Source of the DNA: Gammaproteobacteria bacterium
Lineage (GTDB): Bacteria; Pseudomonadota; Gammaproteobacteria; Pseudomonadales; Azotimanducaceae_A
Reading direction: 5' to 3'
Length of the DNA stretch: 64,000 bases
Assembly (NCBI GenBank): GCA_012960755.1
Contig: DUAT01000039.1
Location: 64,864-128,863, forward strand
Position numbers and translations under genes: made by a program. Positions 16,574-25,989 of the stretch are shown in pieces. The notes beneath the pieces were generated by a model that was given only the letters and a program-made list of their open reading frames with translations, did no database searches and had not been told where the DNA came from. The stretch's first letter is position 1. The number at the start of each line of letters is the position of its first letter.

Positions 16574-17389
16574 ATGATTGAAAATGACCGCTCCATTCAT
16601 TCCCCTAACGAGCCGGTCAGTGACAGCATGCTAAAAAGCTCCACCTGGGAAATCGAGAAATCCTGGCAAGACAGTGAATTCGCCAAAACCGTGGACTCGT
16701 TCGACAAAGCCTTTGAAAGGTACGAAGAACAGATCTCCGTCGGCAAACAATCCCGCGTATTCCGGGTATCCATTGAGAACGGAACCTTTTTTATCAAGCA
16801 GTATTTCTCGGCCCTGGGGTTAAGTGCCTGGTTCGGCTATTCACGCTGCCAGGTAGAAGTGAGAAACATTCGCTGGTTTACCAGCCAGCAAATCGCCTGC
16901 GGTCAACTGGTTGCCCATGGTATCGAGACAAAGAACTTTCGCAGCAAAAGAGGTGTGTTGATCACCGCCAACGTCAGCAACAGTAAAAACCTGCAAGAAA
17001 CTGCAGAAACCTGGGGCGGGATCTTCACTGACAGGCATTGGCGGATAAATGTGATCAATCAACTGGCTGAAATCACCCGGCGGTTACACAGCCAGAATTT
17101 CTGTCACAATGATTTTCAGTGGCGAAACGTTCTTGTTACCCAGGATCTTCAATCACCACGGATATTCCTCATCGATTGCCCGTTTGGCCGCAAATTTGCC
17201 TGGCCAATACTTAAATATCGAAAAATCAAAGACCTCGGAAGTCTCGATGAACAAGCTCGCAAACATCTTAGTCGAACCGATCGACTGCGATTCTACAAAC
17301 GCTACCGCGGCATTGAACGACTGGCTAAAATCGATAAGAAAACGATTCGTACGATGCTTGTGCGCTATGGTGGATCACCCCACGGCTGA
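16574..17389 (+). CDS. Lipopolysaccharide-kinase-like (Kdo/WaaP family) protein
   Basis: The 271-residue protein keeps the protein-kinase-like core of sugar kinases that phosphorylate LPS core residues. It has a FFIKQYF segment (Lys75), an acidic residue near 95, the catalytic loop HNDFQWRNVLV (Asp180, Asn185) and the metal-binding LIDCPFG (Asp201). These fit the KdkA/WaaP/InaA branch. The acceptor sugar is unknown. It lies between the sigma module and the carbamoyltransferase, supporting a role in cell-surface glycan modification. Confidence 0.82.
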   Translation: MIENDRSIHSPNEPVSDSMLKSSTWEIEKSWQDSEFAKTVDSFDKAFERYEEQISVGKQSRVFRVSIENGTFFIKQYFSALGLSAWFGYSRCQVEVRNIRWFTSQQIACGQLVAHGIETKNFRSKRGVLITANVSNSKNLQETAETWGGIFTDRHWRINVINQLAEITRRLHSQNFCHNDFQWRNVLVTQDLQSPRIFLIDCPFGRKFAWPILKYRKIKDLGSLDEQARKHLSRTDRLRFYKRYRGIERLAKIDKKTIRTMLVRYGGSPHG

Positions 17390-17516
17390 ATAACAAGGCT
17401 CAATAAGAAGGCTGGGTAATTAATACTCGTCAAGTTACAATCCAATCCCGCAACGGATACGTTCATCTTGGCGCAGCAACACCACACTGCAGTATCACCA
17501 TATATAAGGGGTTTGA

Positions 17517-19361
17517 GTGAGTTGTAACATTCTTGGCATATCTGCCTATTATCATGACAGTGCGGCGGCACTGGTACAGGACGGCGATATTATGGCCGCC
17601 GCCCAGGAAGAACGGTTCACTCGTAAAAAGCATGATGCAGCATTCCCCGCAGAAGCCATTCAGTACTGTTTAAGCAACGCCAACCTGCGTCTGAAAGACG
17701 TGGATTATGTCGTTTTTTATGACAAACCCCTGCTAAAGTTCGAGCGTTTGCTGGAAACTTACCTGGCTTATGCACCCGTGGGATTTCGCTCTTTCGTTGC
17801 CGCTATTCCGATCTGGCTGAAGGAAAAACTTTACCTTAAGGCGACGCTCAAAAAAGCCCTTTCAGAACTCGGTGGCATCAAAGAAAAGGCATTGCCGCCG
17901 CTAATGTTTACCGAACATCATCAGGCCCACGCAGCTTCTGCTTTTTTCCCGAGCCCTTTTGATAAGGCGGCAGTTTTATGCCTCGACGGTGTCGGGGAAT
18001 GGGCCACCAGCAGTATCTGGAGGGGCGAGCACAATCAGCTCGTTCCCCAGTGGGAGATCGACTTCCCCCATTCCCTGGGATTGCTCTATTCGGCTTTCAC
18101 TTACTACACCGGCTTTAAGGTGAACTCAGGAGAGTACAAATTGATGGGTCTGGCACCCTATGGCGAACCAAAATACGTCGACCAGATATTCGATAAGCTA
18201 CTGGATCTGAAGCCGGACGGCAGCTTCCGTCTGGACATGCGTTATTTCAACTACGCTACCGGTTTGACCATGACAAATCAGAAATTCTCGGACTTGTTTG
18301 GCGCACCGGCAAGAACGGCAGAATCTGAGATTACCCAGCGTGAGATGGATCTGGCACGTTCTATTCAGGTTGTTACGGAAGAAATTGTTCTCAAAATCGC
18401 CCGGGGTATTCACCAGGAACTCAAACTGGATAAACTCTGCCTGGCAGGCGGCGTTGCGCTCAATTGCGTTTCCAATGGCCGCCTGTTGCGCGAAGGCCCA
18501 TTCGAGGAGATCTGGATTCAACCCGCGTCAGGCGATGCGGGTGGCGCGGTCGGTGCTGCATTGGCAATATGGTATGAATATTTAGGACACCCACGACAAA
18601 CCCAGGATCACGATTCAATGCAGGGCAGCTACCTGGGACCTCGCCCCGACAATAGAACAATCACCGACTACCTTGACTCTGTTAGCGCCGGGTACCGTCA
18701 AGTTGGAGATGACGAGCTCATTCCAGAGGTCGCCAACATCATCGCAGGGGGGAGTATCGTTGGCTGGTTTCAGGGACGTATGGAGTTTGGGCCCCGGGCT
18801 CTTGGTGGCCGCTCAATCATTGGTGACCCAAGAAGTATTGAAATGCAATCAGTGATGAACCTGAAAATAAAATACCGGGAATCTTTTCGCCCATTTGCCC
18901 CTGCAGTAAAAGCTGACAAGGTTTCTGAGTGGTTTGATTTCAATACCCGCAGCCCTTATATGCTGATGGTAGCTAATGTATCCAAAGACAAGTGTCTCGA
19001 TATGACAGAAGAACAAAAACAATTGTTTGGGATAGAAAAGCTCAATATACCCCGTTCCGAAATTCCTGCGGTGACCCATGTGGATTACTCAGCGCGTATC
19101 CAGACGGTGCACAAAGAAACCAACCCACGTTTCTATCAGCTACTGGACGCATTTGAAGCATTAACGAATTGCCCGGTGCTGGTTAACACATCTTTCAATG
19201 TCAGGGGCGAACCGATTGTCAATACCCCGGAAGATGCCTATCGATGTTTTATGCGTACTGAAATGGATTACCTGGTAATGGAGAACGTTATCTGTTTTAA
19301 ACAGGACCAGCCTGACTGGCAGGAATCAACGGATTGGCAAACCGAGTTCGAGCTAGACTGA
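17517..19361 (+). CDS. NodU/CmcH-family O-carbamoyltransferase
   Basis: The 614-residue protein has an N-terminal ASKHA (Kae1-like) domain that opens ILGISAYYHDSAAAL and has the iron-site segment EHHQAHAASAF near residue 139, then LCLDGVGEWA, a GEYKLMGLAPYG loop and LAGGVALNCVSNG. A C-terminal YrdC-like carbamoyl-handling domain follows, with RMEFGPRALGGRSIIGDPR and a late VNTSFNVRGEPIV. Such enzymes move a carbamoyl group from carbamoyl phosphate via carbamoyl-AMP onto a hydroxyl of a sugar or antibiotic. The start is GTG, with AAGGGG upstream. The next two genes overlap one after the other (TGATG twice), so carbamoyltransferase, SxtJ and the DUF5989-like peptide are one unit. Confidence 0.93.
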   Translation: MSCNILGISAYYHDSAAALVQDGDIMAAAQEERFTRKKHDAAFPAEAIQYCLSNANLRLKDVDYVVFYDKPLLKFERLLETYLAYAPVGFRSFVAAIPIWLKEKLYLKATLKKALSELGGIKEKALPPLMFTEHHQAHAASAFFPSPFDKAAVLCLDGVGEWATSSIWRGEHNQLVPQWEIDFPHSLGLLYSAFTYYTGFKVNSGEYKLMGLAPYGEPKYVDQIFDKLLDLKPDGSFRLDMRYFNYATGLTMTNQKFSDLFGAPARTAESEITQREMDLARSIQVVTEEIVLKIARGIHQELKLDKLCLAGGVALNCVSNGRLLREGPFEEIWIQPASGDAGGAVGAALAIWYEYLGHPRQTQDHDSMQGSYLGPRPDNRTITDYLDSVSAGYRQVGDDELIPEVANIIAGGSIVGWFQGRMEFGPRALGGRSIIGDPRSIEMQSVMNLKIKYRESFRPFAPAVKADKVSEWFDFNTRSPYMLMVANVSKDKCLDMTEEQKQLFGIEKLNIPRSEIPAVTHVDYSARIQTVHKETNPRFYQLLDAFEALTNCPVLVNTSFNVRGEPIVNTPEDAYRCFMRTEMDYLVMENVICFKQDQPDWQESTDWQTEFELD

Positions 19362-19774
19362 TGGCGAACCCAGTAGAAGTAATCCAACCGGACAAAGGTC
19401 AATTGCGGACCTTTGGTTTAATATTTGCCGGTATCATTGTCGCTATTTTTGGTGTCGCACTACCACTGTTGTTGGACAGATCGACTCCAACCTGGCCGTG
19501 GATCATTGCCATCACGATGGTGGGCCTGGCGGTTGTAGCGCCCAAATTTCTAATCTACATTTACAAGCCCTGGCTTAAATTTGGTGCGGTCGCAGGCTGG
19601 ATCAACACCCGAGTTATTCTGTTTGTCATGTTTTACGGATTGATCACGCCCACCGGGCTTATCATGAGACTATTTGGCTCAGATCCCCTGCGGAAGCGGT
19701 TTGAACCCGAGAGTGGCAGCTACCGTGTGACGAACCAGCCACAGTCCAACGACCATATGGAGAAACCCTACTGA
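19361..19774 (+). CDS. SxtJ-family membrane protein
   Basis: The 137-residue protein has three to four hydrophobic segments (RTFGLIFAGIIVAIFGVALP, then WPWIIAITMVGLAVVAP and ILFVMFYGLITPTGLIMRLFG) and the C-terminal DPLRKRF motif of SxtJ proteins. These are regularly found beside NodU-type carbamoyltransferases. Its own biochemical role is unknown. I start at the ATG that overlaps the carbamoyltransferase stop (TGATG); an upstream in-frame codon lies inside that gene. Confidence 0.85.
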   Translation: MANPVEVIQPDKGQLRTFGLIFAGIIVAIFGVALPLLLDRSTPTWPWIIAITMVGLAVVAPKFLIYIYKPWLKFGAVAGWINTRVILFVMFYGLITPTGLIMRLFGSDPLRKRFEPESGSYRVTNQPQSNDHMEKPY

Positions 19775-19926
19775 TGTGGGACCTGATAAAAGACCTCGCC
19801 GGTTTTATGGTAAAACGCAAAAAATACTGGTTGGCTCCCATCATCCTCGTCATGATGTTGCTGGGTGTGCTTATCGTATTCGGCGAGGGGTCGGCTGTAG
19901 CACCATTTATCTACACCCTTTTCTAG
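19774..19926 (+). CDS. DUF5989-like 50-residue membrane peptide
   Basis: A 50-residue frame starts with ATG in a TGATG overlap with the SxtJ gene. It encodes a short basic N-terminus (FMVKRKKYWLAP), one strong transmembrane helix (IILVMMLLGVLIVF) and a tail GSAVAPFIYTLF. Small peptides of this type (DUF5989) accompany carbamoyltransferase/SxtJ pairs and end the unit, as here. The function is unknown; a membrane tether or stabiliser for the pair is a guess. Confidence 0.8.
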   Translation: MWDLIKDLAGFMVKRKKYWLAPIILVMMLLGVLIVFGEGSAVAPFIYTLF

Positions 19927-19943
19927 CGAGACTCTGAAAAGGC

Positions 19944-19979
19944 CCCGCCAATGAGCCTTGAGCCAAAGATGCTGGCGGG
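19944..19979. terminator. Weak hairpin between convergent genes
   Basis: CCCGCCA (19944-19950) and TGGCGGG (19973-19979) form a 7-bp G+C-rich stem with a 22-base loop between the convergent DUF5989-like and SGNH genes. No T tract follows on either strand, so intrinsic termination is doubtful. Confidence 0.3.
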
Positions 19980-19980
19980 T

Positions 19981-21408
19981 TCATGGCTTCAGATAATTAC
20001 CGATCATTGACGCCACGAGCTCGTTACCCGCGGGTGTCCAGTGTTGGTCATAAGTGTAATATGTTTGCTCACCAGCACTGCTCATCTGCTGTAACAATCT
20101 GGTTGCGCTGACAAATTCGATACCTGCCTGCTCGCAAAAATCGCGGAGGACATATTCCTGGCTACCCAGTTCAGCCACCAGTTTAGCCTTGAACTCCTTT
20201 GCTGGCGGCAATGACTTCTTGCGATAGGCAACGAACGACCTGATTTGTTCTGCGCTGACATTTTCTTCAACAAGGGGGAAAATCACATGAGGTTTGCTGG
20301 GTGCGTAAACAACCAACAGCCGGAATCCTTCATCCCGGGCGACCTGCTCCATTTCCTCAAAAATGCCCTTTGCAAACTGCCATTCCCTGGATTGCCTGAA
20401 TTCATCCTCGCTGCCGTAAAGATAACCCAGGCGTTTGGGTTTAAAGCCATAGTAGTCGGCTCCTGAACCGGTGCCGATTTGAACCGGCATCCAGCCCAGC
20501 TTCTCCTGGTACCCGGGTACAGTCGCATCTGCATTTATCGCCTCGATGACCTCGCTGGACAGACGCCTTAGCCCGGCGGTGACCGGTGAATTTTTTGTCA
20601 TTGTGGAAATTTTGTCCCCCAGGCTAATGTCTTCTGCCGCAAGCCTTGCTGCCTTGGTCCTGAAATCATTACCCTCATAAATCATGAATATGACGGTTTT
20701 CGGATTGAACTTCAGCCCCAGTTGCACGAAGTTGTTCAGGTAAACCTGGGGGTCTGAGCCTGACGCACCCAGGTTGTAAATGGATTGACCCAGCCTCTGG
20801 GACAACAACACCGACCACATCTGACTATCTGACACATTTGAGCCAGTGGTAAACGAATCACCAACAACGACGATGTCATAATTTTCCTGTAAATCCTTGT
20901 TCCGGTACCCATAGCGGTCTATGGTTAATTCAATTTCAACCGGTCCATGGCCATCGGGCGCAGACGGATATGACCGATGGGTCAGTGGTTCGTCCTTAAA
21001 TATGAGTTCATAAAACTGGTTCGGCCGCCGATATCGAACCATCCCCTGTAACTGAACACCGTTTTTGGTTTGCGTCACTGATTCCTCAACATAACGAGGT
21101 GCGAGCAACCACTGACTGCCAAGAATCACCGTAAAAATACCCACAAATGTCGAGGTTAAAACCGCGATAACCTTGTAAACCATTGCACGCCCGAACTTCA
21201 TATCCGAGAACAGCAGGTAAGCGAATCCTAACAATATTAAGTTGAGTATAAATATCTGTCCGAATCGCTGGCGGGAGTATAAACCGAAGAGAATTTCCTC
21301 CTGTCTTGCGATCAGTTCAATCAGATCACTGGACACAGTCCAGAGAAACAGACTCAGGAGGACAAAAAAAGAACCTGCAATTCTTCTGATTAGGGTTGGT
21401 CCGGGCAT
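19981..21408 (-). CDS. Membrane-anchored SGNH/GDSL hydrolase
   Basis: The 475-residue protein has three hydrophobic segments in the first ~105 residues, then a periplasmic SGNH domain. Block I is VVVGDSFTTGS (Ser185), block III is YEGNDF (Asn247) and block V is YDQHWTPAGN (Asp454, His456). This resembles the AlgX/AlgJ-like or GDSL esterase group that acetylates or deacetylates polysaccharides. It converges on the carbamoyltransferase unit, so a joint role in decorating a surface polymer is plausible but inferred. No acyl-transferring MBOAT partner is visible in the window. Confidence 0.85.
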   Translation of the reverse strand: MPGPTLIRRIAGSFFVLLSLFLWTVSSDLIELIARQEEILFGLYSRQRFGQIFILNLILLGFAYLLFSDMKFGRAMVYKVIAVLTSTFVGIFTVILGSQWLLAPRYVEESVTQTKNGVQLQGMVRYRRPNQFYELIFKDEPLTHRSYPSAPDGHGPVEIELTIDRYGYRNKDLQENYDIVVVGDSFTTGSNVSDSQMWSVLLSQRLGQSIYNLGASGSDPQVYLNNFVQLGLKFNPKTVIFMIYEGNDFRTKAARLAAEDISLGDKISTMTKNSPVTAGLRRLSSEVIEAINADATVPGYQEKLGWMPVQIGTGSGADYYGFKPKRLGYLYGSEDEFRQSREWQFAKGIFEEMEQVARDEGFRLLVVYAPSKPHVIFPLVEENVSAEQIRSFVAYRKKSLPPAKEFKAKLVAELGSQEYVLRDFCEQAGIEFVSATRLLQQMSSAGEQTYYTYDQHWTPAGNELVASMIGNYLKP

Positions 21409-21605
21409 TTAAACTGAACCAGTGGCAAGTGCGTCTTCATTTAAAACAATGACCTGAAAATTCACCGCATTAAAGCACAATCGTTTGTTTTTTGGCAGAT
21501 TGAGCAACTTCGAATTGGCGTGACGGGCATTTACCCCCACGAATCAAATTTGTCACTCTGATTCCTCAGCCCAAGCACGCGTCGACACTGTTTCATTCCA
21601 GATTC

Positions 21606-21614
21606 TGCTAGAAT
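21606..21614 (+). promoter_or_regulatory. Candidate extended -10 promoter of the RDD gene
   Basis: TGCTAGAAT at 21606-21614 fits an extended -10 element (TGn plus TAGAAT). No good -35 is seen at 17 bp. A transcript starting near 21621 would leave only about five bases before the ATG at 21626, so it favours a later start codon for the RDD gene. Confidence 0.4.
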
Positions 21615-21661
21615 CCACGTTTTCGATGCGGCGAACTATTACCAATTGTGAAGCAATTTTA

Positions 21662-22165
21662 GTGAACAGCCATCTTCTTTCCACCGCATTGCCCAACGCC
21701 AGTATGATTCGCAGATTGGCTGCAATGGTATATGACTTCTTCCTGATAATAGCGCTGTGGCTGTTCACCGGTTCAGTGCTGCTCGCGGTGTTTGGCACTT
21801 CAACGCCTACGGACGGCCAACTTCCCGAGGAACCTGCCCTTGGTGCTATCTGGGTGCAATTGATTTGTTATCTGGAGATGTTCTGCTTCAACTTTTATTT
21901 CTGGCGGTTTAAGGGTCAAACCCTGGGAATGCAAGTCTGGAAGATTCGCGTGATGAATGAAGAAGGCGGCACCATCTCTGTCTGGCAAGCCTGCGTCCGG
22001 TTCGTTATTGCAACGATCAGCATCCCGCTGTTAGGAATTGGCCTGTGGTGGAGCTTGTTCTCAGCAGACCGCCTGACCTTGTACGACCAGTTCTCCCGGA
22101 CGCGTACCGTCTATCTCGGAACTAAACCCTACGAATCAGAACAAGTAACAGACAAGCAGGTCTAA
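21662..22165 (+). CDS. RDD-family membrane protein
   Basis: The protein (167 residues from the GTG at 21662; 179 from the ATG at 21626) has the RDD pattern. An R-R-LAAMVYDF helix starts the domain, then two more hydrophobic helices, GQTLGMQVWKIRV, and an SADRLTLYDQFSRTRTV ending. RDD proteins are small inner-membrane proteins with proposed transport roles, some with Na+/H+ antiport activity. The start is uncertain: GAAG before the GTG is the only visible ribosome site, and a promoter candidate lies very close to the ATG. It converges on lptG. Confidence 0.85.
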   Translation: MNSHLLSTALPNASMIRRLAAMVYDFFLIIALWLFTGSVLLAVFGTSTPTDGQLPEEPALGAIWVQLICYLEMFCFNFYFWRFKGQTLGMQVWKIRVMNEEGGTISVWQACVRFVIATISIPLLGIGLWWSLFSADRLTLYDQFSRTRTVYLGTKPYESEQVTDKQV

Positions 22166-22189
22166 GCCTATCTTTATCTCAGCTAAAGG

Positions 22190-23269
22190 CTATGCAGCAC
22201 GCCTGAATAGTACATAGCCCACCACAAAGCACAGGATTATCGGGGCGAGGATGGCAATGACAGGCGCAAAGCCAAATACCATGCTGGCTGGTGACAATAG
22301 GTCGTGCAGAAACTTGAAGATTATTCCAATCACCAGACCGGTCACCACACGCATCCCCATGGTGGACTCCCGTAGCGGACCAAAGATAAAAGAGATGGCG
22401 ACAAATACCAGACCGATAGTGGCAAGGGGCTGCAGCAATTTTCGCCAGAATCCCAATTCATACTTGTTGCTGTTTAGTCCCTGGGCCTGCATGTAATTGA
22501 TTTTCGCATTCAGTTCAGTAATTGACATCTTGTCCGGCTTGATCAGAACCTCTGCACTAATCAGCTTCGGCGTCAGCTCCGTATCCCAACGCATGCTGGC
22601 CAGATGTACAACAGAGGTCGTTCTTTCCTCAATATTTGTTACTGTCACATCTTCCAACAGCCAGTACTTCTCATTTTCACGCACATTGTGATAGACACCT
22701 CGCCTGGCAAACAAACTCCGGCTCAGGTGATTTCCGCCGTCAAAATAGTAATGGCTGACTCCCTGAATCACACCATTTTGACTCACCTCGGCAAAGTGCA
22801 TAAAGACAGACCCTTCCCGATACCAGAAACCGAATTCCGAAGTAACTGAGTCATCAACCGACATGGCCTTCGCCCGGTTAATGCGCGCGGTTTTTTCTAC
22901 GTCAGGGAGTATATATTCGCCTACATACAAACCAACCACTACCAGCAACAGCGTGGGTTTCATCACATTCCAGAGGATGTACCAGGTCGATATACCCGCT
23001 GCGCGCATCACAATGAGCTCACTGTTGTTTGCCAGTATCCCCAGGCCTGCCAGGCATCCGATCAGGGCAGCATAAGGAATAGTGTCTACAAACAACCTGG
23101 GCAGGCTGAACAGGACGAAGATGACGGCCTGGTAGAAGGTATAGTTGTTTTTGATATCTTCTATCTGGTCAAGCAAGGTGAAGACACTCAGGATCCCCAG
23201 TAAACCAAAAATCGTCAGGCCGATTGTTGCAGAAATCGTTCCTCCAAGATAATAATCAATGCGTCTCAT
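22190..23269 (-). CDS. lptG: LPS export ABC transporter permease LptG
   Basis: The 359-residue protein has the YjgP/YjgQ layout: N-terminal membrane helices (RRIDYYLGGTISATIGL and the SELIVMRAAGIS coupling motif near residues 85-96), a periplasmic beta-jellyroll from about 125 to 265, and C-terminal helices ending FAPVIAILAPIIL. LptG pairs with LptF in the inner membrane to extract LPS with LptB and pass it to LptC. It overlaps lptF by four bases (ATGA), which supports balanced translation. G is assigned rather than F because it is the second gene of the pair and starts with RRIDYYL. Confidence 0.95.
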   Translation of the reverse strand: MRRIDYYLGGTISATIGLTIFGLLGILSVFTLLDQIEDIKNNYTFYQAVIFVLFSLPRLFVDTIPYAALIGCLAGLGILANNSELIVMRAAGISTWYILWNVMKPTLLLVVVGLYVGEYILPDVEKTARINRAKAMSVDDSVTSEFGFWYREGSVFMHFAEVSQNGVIQGVSHYYFDGGNHLSRSLFARRGVYHNVRENEKYWLLEDVTVTNIEERTTSVVHLASMRWDTELTPKLISAEVLIKPDKMSITELNAKINYMQAQGLNSNKYELGFWRKLLQPLATIGLVFVAISFIFGPLRESTMGMRVVTGLVIGIIFKFLHDLLSPASMVFGFAPVIAILAPIILCFVVGYVLFRRAA

Positions 23270-24390
23270 GTGCTGGTAGTCCCAGCCCTACGGCTTCCTT
23301 TGCCCCTCGATTGCAACTTGTCGACTATCCAACCGGTTTTATACAAACCCAGGATTATCGTCAGGTAGGCAACATGCACCCACCACCAACCCAGGGCGAC
23401 AGGAATCTGACCCTTCTCGATCGCTGATCTCGATGCTGACAACAAAACAACATACAGAAAACACAAAATCATTCCCGGCAACAGGCGGGTGAACCTTCCT
23501 TGCCTTGCGCTGACTTTGCTCAGGGGTATGGCCATCAGGGCAATAATCGGCACCATCAGGACCACTGACAGCCGCCACTGTAATTCTGAGAGGTTCCTCG
23601 GTGTGAGGTCTTCAATTAAATCCACGGTAGGCACAGCCGAGCGTCGAAGCAGGCGTTTTTCAGCTTCCTCTTTTTCAATAAATTGTCCATATTCCTCATA
23701 TTTAATGACCTGGTAATCTCGATCGCCCGGCTTGCCCTGGAAACGAGTGCCATTTTTCAAAACCAGAAAACGATTACCCTTGCCGTCCACGATGGTCTCA
23801 CCCCGATCGGCTTTCACTGTAATCACATCCCTGGCATACAAGTCGTCTGGACCGAGCTCCTCATTGATAAACACTTCGATGAGTTCACGCTTGCTCTCCA
23901 CCCGTTCTGCATAGGTCACCCGTTTACCTGAGTGCAGGGTTTGAAATCGACCCGCAGCGAGCACGTCAAATTCTGTCATGCTCCTTTGGTCAGTAAACAG
24001 GCGCTCAACCCGTTCTTCGCCAGAAGGTTTTAACCACAAGGACAAAGTGGCGGTTAAAACCATCACGGCCAGTGACAGGGACAAGGTGATGCCAATTATC
24101 CGCAGGGGACTGATACCACAGGCTTCCAGCACGACCATTTCACTGTCCGCATAGAACCGACCATAAGACATCATAATCGCGAGGAAGAAACTAATGGGGA
24201 CGATTAATTCCAGAAAGCCGGGTAACCTGTAAGCCATGATCAGGAAGAGGATATCCTGGGTCAAATTACCCCTCGCAGCATCATCCAGGTAGGCGCTAAA
24301 ACGCCAGCCCATAGAAATGACCAGTACGACACTGGCAACCACTATCATGGCGACAAAGACTTCTTTTGCGAAATATCGATACAGGATCAA
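23266..24390 (-). CDS. lptF: LPS export ABC transporter permease LptF
   Basis: The 374-residue protein opens LYRYFAKEVFVAM, has the EMVVLEACGISPLRI coupling segment, a periplasmic beta domain in the middle and C-terminal helices with VVLMVPIIALMAIPLSKVSARQGR. This is the YjgP (LptF) half of the permease that moves LPS out of the inner membrane. It is divergent from pepA across 93 bases, the arrangement also found in E. coli and Pseudomonas, and is followed by lptG with an ATGA overlap. Confidence 0.95.
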   Translation of the reverse strand: MILYRYFAKEVFVAMIVVASVVLVISMGWRFSAYLDDAARGNLTQDILFLIMAYRLPGFLELIVPISFFLAIMMSYGRFYADSEMVVLEACGISPLRIIGITLSLSLAVMVLTATLSLWLKPSGEERVERLFTDQRSMTEFDVLAAGRFQTLHSGKRVTYAERVESKRELIEVFINEELGPDDLYARDVITVKADRGETIVDGKGNRFLVLKNGTRFQGKPGDRDYQVIKYEEYGQFIEKEEAEKRLLRRSAVPTVDLIEDLTPRNLSELQWRLSVVLMVPIIALMAIPLSKVSARQGRFTRLLPGMILCFLYVVLLSASRSAIEKGQIPVALGWWWVHVAYLTIILGLYKTGWIVDKLQSRGKGSRRAGTTST

Positions 24391-24483
24391 AACAAATTCA
24401 ACAGATGTGTGCCGATAATGACCGGGCAGTTCATAAACGTTATATTATCCACTTCACTCAATAGTATGTCTTTAGGAGTTTGC

Positions 24484-25989
24484 ATGGAATTCGGGACCAA
24501 ATTCGGCAATCCGGTAAAAACCCGCAGCCAGTGCGTCATGGTTGGAGTTTATGAGAATCACCTCCTGACTCCAATGGCAACATTGCTGGATAAAGCCAGT
24601 GGGGGCTACCTGAGAAAGGTGCTGAAACGCGGTGATATCAAGGGCAAGGTAGGGCAGTCTGCCCTGCTCCACGACGTCCCTGGTGTGAACGCTCCGCGTG
24701 TCCTGCTGATCGGCCTCGGGAATGTCGATAATGCAGATGAGTCTCTATATATTCAGATCGTTACCAGCGCGATTGCGGCCTTGAAGAAAATACCGGCAAA
24801 GCACACCTTATGCTGTATTTTGGAAGCCAAAGCTGGCGATAAGGACCTGATGTGGAAAACCCGACGCCTGGTGGAGCAATATTTTGCCGGTACCTACAGT
24901 TTCAACCAAATGCGCGGCAATCCCGGCGAATCCAGTTTGCAGCTTGAAACCATTGATCTGCAGTTAGTAGACAAGACCGATGCAGCCACGGTGCAACAGG
25001 CCATATTTGATGCGAAAGCGGTCGCCATTGGGGTCGCTACCGCCAAGGACCTGGGCAACACACCCAGCAATATATGTACTCCTACTTATATAGCCGACGA
25101 GGCAAAAAAACTGGCGCAGACTTATGATTCCCTCACAACCAGGGTTCTCGACGAAAAGGAAATGGAGAAACTGGGCATGGGTTCCTTTCTATCCGTCGGT
25201 CACGGCAGTATTCAGCCCTCAAAGTTAATTGTCATCCAGCATAAGGGGGCGAAACCCAAAGATGCACCCCATGTTCTTGTCGGCAAGGGTATTACGTTTG
25301 ATACCGGTGGTATCAGCCTCAAGCCCGCAGGTACCATGTACGAAATGATCTATGACATGTGCGGAGCAGCGAGTGTTTTTGGGGCAATGAAAACAGTTGC
25401 AGAACAACAGTTGCCAATTAATGTTGTAGGCGTTATTGCTGCTGCCGAGAATATGCCGTCTGACCGGGCTTCTCGCCCAGGTGACATCGTTACCAGCATG
25501 TCCGGGCAAACAATCGAAATCCTCAACACTGACGCCGAGGGACGGCTGGTGCTTTGTGATGCACTGACCTATGTTGACAAATTCAATCCTGCCACCGTTA
25601 TTGACGTTGCGACCTTAACAGGCGCATGTGTTATGGCGTTAGGCTCTCACGCCACGGCGCTCTACGCCAATGACGACACTCTGGCAGACAACATTAACCT
25701 TGCAGGCGAAAACACATTTGACAGGGTCTGGCGGATGCCACTTTGGGATGCGTACCAGACACAACTCAATAGCGCATTTGCCGATATGGCTAATATCGGT
25801 GGACGAGAAGCCGGATCTGTCACCGCAGCCTGCTTTTTGTCCCGTTTCACCAAGAAATATCGCTGGGCTCACCTCGATATAGCAGGTACCGCCTATAAAG
25901 GTGGCGGTGTCCAGAAGGGTTCCACTGGGCGCCCTGTGACCTTGCTTACCCAATACCTGATGGATCGTGCGAACGAGCAAACAAGTTAG
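24484..25989 (+). CDS. pepA: Leucyl aminopeptidase (M17)
   Basis: The 501-residue protein has the M17 signature NTDAEGRLVLCDAL, the metal-binding GKGITFDTGGISLKPAGTM, and a C-terminal HLDIAGTAYKGGGVQKGSTGRP. It removes N-terminal residues from peptides using two metal ions, and in E. coli the protein also binds DNA (Xer recombination, carAB control). I start at the ATG preceded by TAGGAG; in-frame codons from 24409 lack a ribosome site. The last base of its stop codon (TAG, 25987-25989) is also the first base of the MITE-like copy B. Confidence 0.95.
   Translation: MEFGTKFGNPVKTRSQCVMVGVYENHLLTPMATLLDKASGGYLRKVLKRGDIKGKVGQSALLHDVPGVNAPRVLLIGLGNVDNADESLYIQIVTSAIAALKKIPAKHTLCCILEAKAGDKDLMWKTRRLVEQYFAGTYSFNQMRGNPGESSLQLETIDLQLVDKTDAATVQQAIFDAKAVAIGVATAKDLGNTPSNICTPTYIADEAKKLAQTYDSLTTRVLDEKEMEKLGMGSFLSVGHGSIQPSKLIVIQHKGAKPKDAPHVLVGKGITFDTGGISLKPAGTMYEMIYDMCGAASVFGAMKTVAEQQLPINVVGVIAAAENMPSDRASRPGDIVTSMSGQTIEILNTDAEGRLVLCDALTYVDKFNPATVIDVATLTGACVMALGSHATALYANDDTLADNINLAGENTFDRVWRMPLWDAYQTQLNSAFADMANIGGREAGSVTAACFLSRFTKKYRWAHLDIAGTAYKGGGVQKGSTGRPVTLLTQYLMDRANEQTS

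Noticed and set aside
16061..16600. A 179-residue frame on the minus strand over the second sigma and its partner.
   Set aside because: It is antisense to two better supported genes and resembles no known protein.
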